Source: Nostoc sp. UHCC 0302
GTDB taxonomy: Bacteria; Cyanobacteriota; Cyanobacteriia; Cyanobacteriales; Nostocaceae
Assembly (NCBI RefSeq): GCF_038096175.1
Contig: NZ_CP151099.1
Location: forward strand, 1,738,501-1,802,500
Reading direction: 5' to 3'
DNA length: 64,000 bases
A program made the position numbers and the translations under genes. Below, in pieces: positions 58,514 through 64,000 of this stretch. The stretch's first letter is position 1, and the number at the start of each line of letters is the position of its first letter. The notes beneath the pieces are model-generated. The model was not told the DNA's origin. It did not search any database and saw only the letters and a program-made list of their open reading frames with translations.

Positions 58514-59664
58514 TGCTTTGAATACCTTTTATTTTGCTAGTTGACTGCATTTTTGGAATTTAAACTATTTCCCAAAAAAATATGTATTTCATAAATTTGG
58601 ATGTTAGCCATTAGTTTTCTCTTTGTTATAAAGGGTGTTTTTAGCAAAAGTACAATTAGAAGGAAGATATTTGGTCTAAGTTCAGTTTTGATCTTGACAA
58701 TTTATTTGGGATAAATCAAGCCTATAAAATTGGTTTTTGAGACATAATTTACAGAATTTTGTCTACATATATTTTAGTATGTCATTCAAGTCAAAAATGA
58801 ATAAAATTATTGCAAAAAGAATAATTTTTAGTTAAAAACTAATTTAATTAAGCTAACAACTAAAGCTTAGAACTGGTTTTATACTACAACAGCTATAAAC
58901 TTACGTGGAAGTATTTCTTTATAAGATGCCTGCTTTGAGCCTCGCTCAGTGAGAATTTGCGCTAATAACCAAATTAAAAACACAGGCATAACTACTTTAG
59001 TTATGTCTTTTAAAATGAATGATATTTAAACACAGAAATATAGTTTACAATACGGCACTTTTAGCACATATACTAAAAGCGATCGCCTATGCAAAAAAGG
59101 CGCTCTGGACTTGGAAGAAGATTCAATCCCTACTGGACTGGATCAGCTATTTTGTCACACCTGTTATAAGAAAAGTTATAAAAATTGAAGATTTGTAAAA
59201 ATAAAGTCAAAAAACTGTTTTTATATGGCTGTTTGATTGCTCTTTCCAGAAAATAAAAGAGACTCAATTTACTTTTAAGTTTCCTGATTACTGTAAAAAT
59301 CAAGAAATAAAATACCAAGTAATAGACGTATAAAAATCAGTTTCTCTTTGATTTAGACATCGCCTTTATTATCAACTATGGAGTAATTTCCGTACCTGCT
59401 ACTCTGCTGACTCATAATTGGCTAAAAATCCAGGAGGCTGAACCAGCACCCTATCCAAATGTCCTCATCCTTGACAATAAAATTTCCCGTAATGGGGTTA
59501 ACCATAAACTTAAGGAGTTTTACTACAACGCTCTTTGCTCTCTGTGTTTGCCAATTTGCCAAAATAGAGCTGTAGGCTAGAATAACTAGGCTTCCAGCAT
59601 AGCTTGATTGGGTACACTCACGAGCAAGGGTCGGCTGGTTTGAAATAAGTAAGAGGAAGGGAGT
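58514..59664. other. AT-rich gene desert
   Basis: About 1.15 kb with no convincing gene. One HIP1 site lies at about 59079. Short minus-strand frames at 59130-59318 and 59422-59688 lack motifs and start signals and are not reported as genes. Confidence 0.55.
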
Positions 59665-59988
59665 ATGGACAGCAACAACTGGTTGCAACAGCTAATGATG
59701 GTGGGGATTGGCACAACGTCGTTAGTAGCTGATAAATTGCGGCAAGTCAGCGATGATTTGGTAAAAGACGGTAAGCTAAATCCTGAACAAGCCAAGGCGG
59801 TAATCGATGATCTTGCACAGCAGTTAAAGTCAGAACAGGGAAACTGGGATGCCCAAATGCAACGGCAAATGCGAAATATGTTGCAGGATTTAGGAGTACC
59901 TCGCCAGTCGGAAGTGGATGAACTGCGGGGTAGAATTGACCGTTTAGAGCGTCAACTGCGTGATTTAGAAAATAAGCTTTGGCGTTAG
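59665..59988 (+). CDS. Phasin-like coiled-coil protein
   Basis: A 107-residue protein, predominantly helical: an N-terminal amphipathic region with GIGTTSLVADKLRQV, then KLNPEQAKAVIDDLAQQLKS and a terminal coiled coil (DELRGRIDRLERQLRDLENK). The pattern matches the phasin-related family (PhaF/PhaI-type) annotated in cyanobacteria, although no polyhydroxyalkanoate gene is nearby. A granule-surface or membrane-associated role is only inferred. Good ribosome-binding site (AGGAAGGGAG). Confidence 0.7.
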   Translation: MDSNNWLQQLMMVGIGTTSLVADKLRQVSDDLVKDGKLNPEQAKAVIDDLAQQLKSEQGNWDAQMQRQMRNMLQDLGVPRQSEVDELRGRIDRLERQLRDLENKLWR

Positions 59989-60067
59989 GATATCTTTTCT
60001 GATTTAAACTAAATGTGTCCTGTTGATAATCCTTTTACCAGGCTACCTAAATAGGGAGAACTGAATT

Positions 60068-60589
60068 TTGAAAGCAATTTTCCTCAGCGTGGCGTTTATG
60101 CTGGTAAGTGTTGTGCTTTTGGTGTTGGTGCAAGTAGGCAGTAAACAGGATACTGCTATTGCTACCCAAATAACCCAAACGACGCCAGCGCCCACAGCTA
60201 TAACTGAAAACAATATCCTAATAGCGAACAAACCTATGTCTGATGCCAATACCATAACTACCCCCTCTGGACTGAAGTATGTCGATGAAAAAGAAGGGAC
60301 TGGAGCGACTCCTGAGCCTGGACAAACAGTTGAGGTTCATTACACCGGCACTCTAGAAAATGGTAAGAAATTTGATAGTTCACGCGATCGCAACCAAACC
60401 TTCAAATTTAAAATCGGTGCTGGACAAGTAATCAAAGGTTGGGATGAAGGACTTAGCACGATGAAAGTAGGCGGTAGTCGTAAGTTAATTATTCCTCCTG
60501 AATTAGGTTACGGCGCTCGTGGTGCTGGTGGCGTGATTCCACCCAACGCCACCCTAATTTTTGATGTGGAATTGGTAGGAGTTAAATAG
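60068..60589 (+). CDS. FKBP-type peptidyl-prolyl isomerase, exported
   Basis: 173 residues from a TTG with AGGGAGAA upstream; no ATG gives a signal peptide as complete. Residues 1-22 are hydrophobic, a signal peptide or anchor. The FKBP domain (about 68-173) has [54 protein letters not shown] and [14 protein letters not shown]. Peptidyl-prolyl isomerase and chaperone in the periplasm or thylakoid lumen. 80 bp downstream of the phasin-like gene, in the same direction. Confidence 0.93.
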   Translation: MKAIFLSVAFMLVSVVLLVLVQVGSKQDTAIATQITQTTPAPTAITENNILIANKPMSDANTITTPSGLKYVDEKEGTGATPEPGQTVEVHYTGTLENGKKFDSSRDRNQTFKFKIGAGQVIKGWDEGLSTMKVGGSRKLIIPPELGYGARGAGGVIPPNATLIFDVELVGVK

Positions 60590-60616
60590 AAAATAGGGAA
60601 TGGGGCATTGGGCATG

Positions 60617-60857
60617 GGAGCATACTGCTCTATGAGAGGCTGCGCTCTAAGCGTAGCTATGCCGCAGGCTTTACGACTGCTTTCGGCTTCTCTGCGAGAC
60701 CAAGGCGTTAGCGGAGCTTTCGCTTTAGCGATACGCTCAAGGCAAGCCGCTCAGTAACCGAGGAGCAGGGGAGACAAGTAGAATAACTCCTAACTTTTGT
60801 ACAGACGCGCAGACGCTCGAAGAGCGGCTTCTCGTAAGAGTCTAATCGCGTCTCTAC
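60617..60857 (+). repeat. Dispersed repeats A and B downstream of dnaB
   Basis: Repeat A (60617-60760) runs from GAGCATACTGCTCTATGAG through TTTCGGCTTCTCTGCGAGAC to GCCGCTCAGTAACC. Repeat B (60799-60857) is a copy of the ACAGACGCGCAGACGCTC to ATCGCGTCTCTAC unit also seen at 19579-19711. Both recur, inverted and in mirrored order, at 63561-63806. Confidence 0.85.
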
Positions 60858-60893
60858 TCTTAACTCCTAACTCAGCACTCTCAATGCCCCATT

Positions 60894-63536
60894 TCAATAA
60901 TGGCTTGGTCTAGCTAAGTTTTTAAACTTTGTAAACTGTGGATCAAATAGAAGTTTCACAGTGCCTGTCGGCCCGTTACGGTGTTTTGCTACTATCACTT
61001 CTGCAATGCCGCGATCGGGGCTGTCAGGATTATAATAATCATCGCGATAGAGCATTACTACTAAGTCCGCATCTTGTTCAATAGAATTGTGAACAACAAT
61101 GTTATTAGCAACAAAATTATGCAAGCCAGGAACCGTCAGATCAAACACTTCTTCCTCGCCGCTATATTCAATTGAAGCTATTTCGTCCCAATAAACATCA
61201 CTGTTGGCAAGAGCAAGTAATTCACTTGATTGAACAACCTTAGCAACTTTTAAAGCTCTTTCTCTACTCAAATTTACTTTGTAAAGCGTCGAGCCGCAAT
61301 AAGAGGTTCCAATATTGGAATGTAATGCTCTCGTTGTCATGCCAACAGCTTTCATTGCAGGAACAACTTGTGTTTTCCAAACATTTTTAGGGATTATATC
61401 TCTATTAGTGTTGTGAATACAGTTTTCAAGGTGTTCAAAAATCTGTTGAAGCGAAGCTAGCTTATATTTTCCTACTGCTCCAACCTTTTGAATAAATAAC
61501 TCAAGGTCAGGCTTACCAGTGATTTTTATATGATACTGATTTTTACCTTTGCCAAATTGAGGAACTATTTTGAGTGTTGCATTAATGCCAAGCCTTAACA
61601 AAAGTGTTTGTACATCAAAAGCCAATCTGTAGCTACTGCTTGCATAATATGCAATAGGTCTTAGCCTTTTGCCTGCAACCAACTTGATAGATCCATCTGT
61701 ACTCCAAAGATGTCTTAAAAAGCAGCCTATTAATTCTTGTGGTTGCGAGAACAAGTCTTGAGGTACAAATTTTTGATAAGATCTTAAACCAAAAACACCA
61801 AGGTAGTCTAGCCATTTGGCTATTGGATTTCTCACACTATGAGTGAGGCGTTGTGCTGCGGATAAGTAAACTTGATACCAGCCACGTTCAGGTGAAATTC
61901 TTGGAACAATTGCATCTCCAAAAACTTCTTTTGCCAAGAAAGCAACATTCTCAGCTAAATCTATCTCCCTGGTAGTGTACTGTATGGCATGACGTGGCAA
62001 TGTACAACCGTCGCCAATTAAATGACCTAATAATGCAACCTCAGCATAAGTCATGGTTTGTTGCCCATGACTAGGTAGATGTCTTGGTAAACACAGATGT
62101 TGTCTAGGGCTTAATTCGTCTAGTCTACACCAACCATCAATTGTTAGAAACTTGTGATTAGCTGTAGCACAAATTTTTCGACCCAATCGAGTTGTTAAGG
62201 TAAATACAGGCTTGATACCTGTAGAAAAAGCATTGCTAACAATTGCTCTCTCTAAGAGCATTGTGGTTTGATTTAACGCCCAAACAGCAAAACCAGATTT
62301 ACCTACTAATTCCCTAATTGGTACTTGCACACCACTATCTGTTAATGTCACCAGACTATCACCAGTTAAACAACCGGATTCCCTCAAATCTGACAACATT
62401 GGACGTTTATTAGTTCGCGATTCCACTCCTCGACTCAGCTGAGAAAGGGCAATCACTGGCACAGATAATTCCCGTGCTAAACCTTTGAGTTGACGTGTAA
62501 TTTTTGATAATTCTTGTACGCGGTTGTCACCTCCTCCTTCCATTAATTGCAAGTAATCTATGACAATTAATCCTAATTCGGTTCCCTGTTCTGCTTGCAG
62601 TCGTCGCGCCTGACTACGCATTTGGGTAACTGTAATATTCGGCGTATCGTCAATATAAATTGGCATTTCCGAGAGGACACCAATTGCACGGCTAAGAGGT
62701 TCCCATTGTGTTTGACTGAGGCGTCCACTACGCAGATAACCACTTTCAATTCCCGCCTCGCTAGCTAACAGACGTTGTGTCAGCTGCTCTTTAGACATCT
62801 CTAAGCTGAAAATAGCAACTGGTAATTTATAAGAAGCGGCGACATTATGACCAAGGTTGAGGCAGAATGCGGTTTTTCCCATTGATGGGCGGCCCGCGAC
62901 AATAATTAAATCAGAACGCTGAAAGCCGCTTGTCATCGCATCCAAATCATAAAATCCGCAAGGAATGCCAGGTAAAGCGATGCCTTGATTTCGCTCTTCG
63001 ATATCCTGAAAATTATTAATTAAAGTGTCAGAAATGTGAACTAAACCTGATTGGGGACGCTCTTGAGTAACGCCGAAAACTTTCTGTTCTGCTTGGTCTA
63101 AGACAACTGGTAATTCGGTTTGAAGCTCGTAACCGAGATGTACAATTTCATTGCCAGCTTTAATTAACTGCCGCCGTAGGTATTTTTCTGTTACCAATAA
63201 AGCTAAGCTATCGATATTAACTGCTGAAACTGTGCGATCTACGAGAGTTGCTAATTTATTTCTGCCGCCAATCCGGGCAAGTAGATCGTTGTCAGCTAAC
63301 CAACTGGTAACTGAGAGCAAGTCTGTGGGTTTACCTTGAGCGTGGAGGCGTAACGCTGCTTGATAGATATCTTTATGAGCGCTAATGTAAAAAGCTTCGG
63401 GAAAAAGGCGATCGCTCACTCGACCAATCGCTTCTGGGTCTAGTAAAATTCCCCCCAAAATCGCTTCTTCCGCTTCAATATTTTGGGGTGGTAGGCGGTC
63501 AATACCATCGCCTTGAAAACTTAGTGCTTCAGCCAT
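60894..63536 (-). CDS. dnaB: Replicative DNA helicase DnaB with in-frame intein
   Basis: An 880-residue precursor; the spliced helicase is about 451 residues. N-terminal extein (1-388): DnaB N domain and RecA-type ATPase with Walker A GRPSMGKT (about 215-222), Walker B LIVIDYLQL and LSRGVESR. The chain then continues RESG | C389 ... N817 | SIEQDADLVVMLYRDD, where the last extein part carries the C-terminal ATPase motif. The downstream neighbour in genome order (plus strand side) is rplI, the usual cyanobacterial order. A start at 63536 gives a normal N-terminus. Confidence 0.96.
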   Translation of the reverse strand: MAEALSFQGDGIDRLPPQNIEAEEAILGGILLDPEAIGRVSDRLFPEAFYISAHKDIYQAALRLHAQGKPTDLLSVTSWLADNDLLARIGGRNKLATLVDRTVSAVNIDSLALLVTEKYLRRQLIKAGNEIVHLGYELQTELPVVLDQAEQKVFGVTQERPQSGLVHISDTLINNFQDIEERNQGIALPGIPCGFYDLDAMTSGFQRSDLIIVAGRPSMGKTAFCLNLGHNVAASYKLPVAIFSLEMSKEQLTQRLLASEAGIESGYLRSGRLSQTQWEPLSRAIGVLSEMPIYIDDTPNITVTQMRSQARRLQAEQGTELGLIVIDYLQLMEGGGDNRVQELSKITRQLKGLARELSVPVIALSQLSRGVESRTNKRPMLSDLRESGCLTGDSLVTLTDSGVQVPIRELVGKSGFAVWALNQTTMLLERAIVSNAFSTGIKPVFTLTTRLGRKICATANHKFLTIDGWCRLDELSPRQHLCLPRHLPSHGQQTMTYAEVALLGHLIGDGCTLPRHAIQYTTREIDLAENVAFLAKEVFGDAIVPRISPERGWYQVYLSAAQRLTHSVRNPIAKWLDYLGVFGLRSYQKFVPQDLFSQPQELIGCFLRHLWSTDGSIKLVAGKRLRPIAYYASSSYRLAFDVQTLLLRLGINATLKIVPQFGKGKNQYHIKITGKPDLELFIQKVGAVGKYKLASLQQIFEHLENCIHNTNRDIIPKNVWKTQVVPAMKAVGMTTRALHSNIGTSYCGSTLYKVNLSRERALKVAKVVQSSELLALANSDVYWDEIASIEYSGEEEVFDLTVPGLHNFVANNIVVHNSIEQDADLVVMLYRDDYYNPDSPDRGIAEVIVAKHRNGPTGTVKLLFDPQFTKFKNLARPSHY
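61086..62372 (-). other. DnaB intein with LAGLIDADG homing endonuclease
   Basis: 429 residues, C389 to N817. It begins CLTGDSLVTL, has the block B pattern ATANHKFLTIDGW, and ends EVFDLTVPGLHNFVANN...VHN, with Ser as the +1 residue. These are complete splicing blocks. The central domain is a two-motif LAGLIDADG endonuclease: LLGHLIGDG (502-510) and LIGCFLRHLWSTDG (602-615), with both acidic residues, D509 and D614. The site and total length match the Synechocystis DnaB intein. Splicing and cutting are expected from motifs, not shown. Confidence 0.95.
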
Positions 63537-63560
63537 ATAAAAATAGGAGTCAGGAGTAGA

Positions 63561-63806
63561 GCGCGATTATACTCTTACGAGAAGCCGAAGCAGAGCGTCT
63601 ACGCGTCTCTACAAAAGTTAGGAGTTAGGAGTCACGAGTTAGTGAGAGGATGGAGGGATAGAGAGCGGAGGAGATAGGGGGAATATGCTAATTTCTCTTA
63701 AAGTTTTTTTCCCTCCGCCCCTCTGCCCCCTGGTTACTGAGCGCAGTCGTAAAGCCTGCGGCATAGCTGCGCTTAGGGCGCAGCCTCTCGTAGAGAAGTA
63801 TGCTCC
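63561..63806 (-). repeat. Inverted copies of repeats B and A upstream of dnaB
   Basis: 63561-63613 is repeat B in reverse (GCGCGATTATACTCTTACGA to GCGTCTCTACA). 63731-63806 is part of repeat A in reverse (TGGTTACTGAGCGCAGTCG to GTATGCTCC). They lie between rplI and dnaB. Purine-rich and C/T-rich spacers separate them. Confidence 0.85.
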
Positions 63807-63825
63807 TCTGCCCCTCTATAGCCTT

Positions 63826-64000
63826 CTAGCTGGCGACGACTTGAATATCAACTTGTGCCGTTACTTCAGAATGCAGCTTAATTTCGGCTTGATAAGTACC
63901 AAGGTGGTTAATATCGGGAAGGGTAATCCCGCGACGATCCACTTCTTGACTGATGGCTGCTTGAATTGCATCTGCAACTTCTTGGGTAGTGACTGTACCG
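63826..64000 (-). CDS. rplI: 50S ribosomal protein L9, C-terminal part (runs off the window)
   Basis: The last 58 codons are in view. The sequence [31 protein letters not shown] and [20 protein letters not shown] is the C-domain of L9, which binds 23S rRNA. The frame ends at the TAG at 63826-63828. Upstream neighbour of dnaB. Confidence 0.92.
   Translation of the reverse strand, partial: GTVTTQEVADAIQAAISQEVDRRGITLPDINHLGTYQAEIKLHSEVTAQVDIQVVAS

Noticed and set aside
59130-59688. Two short minus-strand open frames
   Set aside because: No motifs, poor start signals, and the second overlaps the phasin-like gene promoter and start.

Overview
This window is chromosomal DNA from a filamentous, probably heterocyst-forming cyanobacterium of the Nostocales (Nostoc/Anabaena-like). 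The evidence is the abundant HIP1 octamer GCGATCGC, the AT-rich repeat-laden intergenic regions, two NblA-like phycobilisome-degradation proteins, a CHASE2-Ser/Thr kinase, a cyanobacteriochrome-type GAF histidine kinase, the rplI-dnaB gene order, and a DnaB intein at the same insertion site as the Synechocystis DnaB intein. Core genes are ordinary chromosomal ones: ftsI, glgB, pgm, dnaB, rplI and a tRNA-Gly.

Layout. 1-13.9 kb is a signalling region read mostly on the minus strand: a hybrid kinase, a phytochrome-like kinase and a response regulator in one probable operon, then a PAS/GGDEF/EAL protein, a CHASE2 kinase and a catalase-like protein. An IS630 element at 4.7-5.9 kb sits inside a small MITE. 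14-17.2 kb holds a transposase remnant, a second, uninterrupted copy of that MITE, ftsI and an FtsL-like gene. 17.2-25.2 kb holds small lipo/secreted proteins, glgB, a haem-oxygenase-like diiron protein, a methyltransferase and the first nblA-like gene. 26-33.6 kb is decayed and accessory: a binding-protein fragment next to livF, a small gene cut by an IS630 and then by an IS5 element, an NmrA-like protein and a truncated IS630 transposase.

34.1-37.4 kb is the most unusual region. It holds five small exported proteins in a row on the minus strand. Three of them carry two copies each of a Gln/Asn repeat, Q-x5-G-x2-N-x3-Q, with one Cys between the repeats and one at the C-terminus. This resembles, but does not match, the curlin repeat. 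Two of the genes are a recent tandem duplication with an IS630-derived mini-element between them, and a divergent XRE regulator starts the other way.

38-47 kb holds a polysaccharide deacetylase, an NqrB/RnfD-like membrane protein paired with a DUF2330 protein, a sigma-like protein, an Rrf2 regulator, pgm, an SDR and an S4 RNA-binding protein. 47-54.7 kb holds a large SNF2 helicase of defence type (DpdE/RapA-like), a pheophorbide-a-oxygenase-like Rieske protein, a group 2-type sigma factor and a GC-rich O-methyltransferase. 55-64 kb holds tRNA-Gly(CCC), an HD phosphohydrolase, an orphan peptide-ABC permease, the second nblA-like gene, a phasin-like protein, an FKBP and intein-bearing dnaB. dnaB is flanked by mirror-image copies of two dispersed repeats and followed upstream by the end of rplI.

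No CRISPR array, prophage or rRNA operon was seen.
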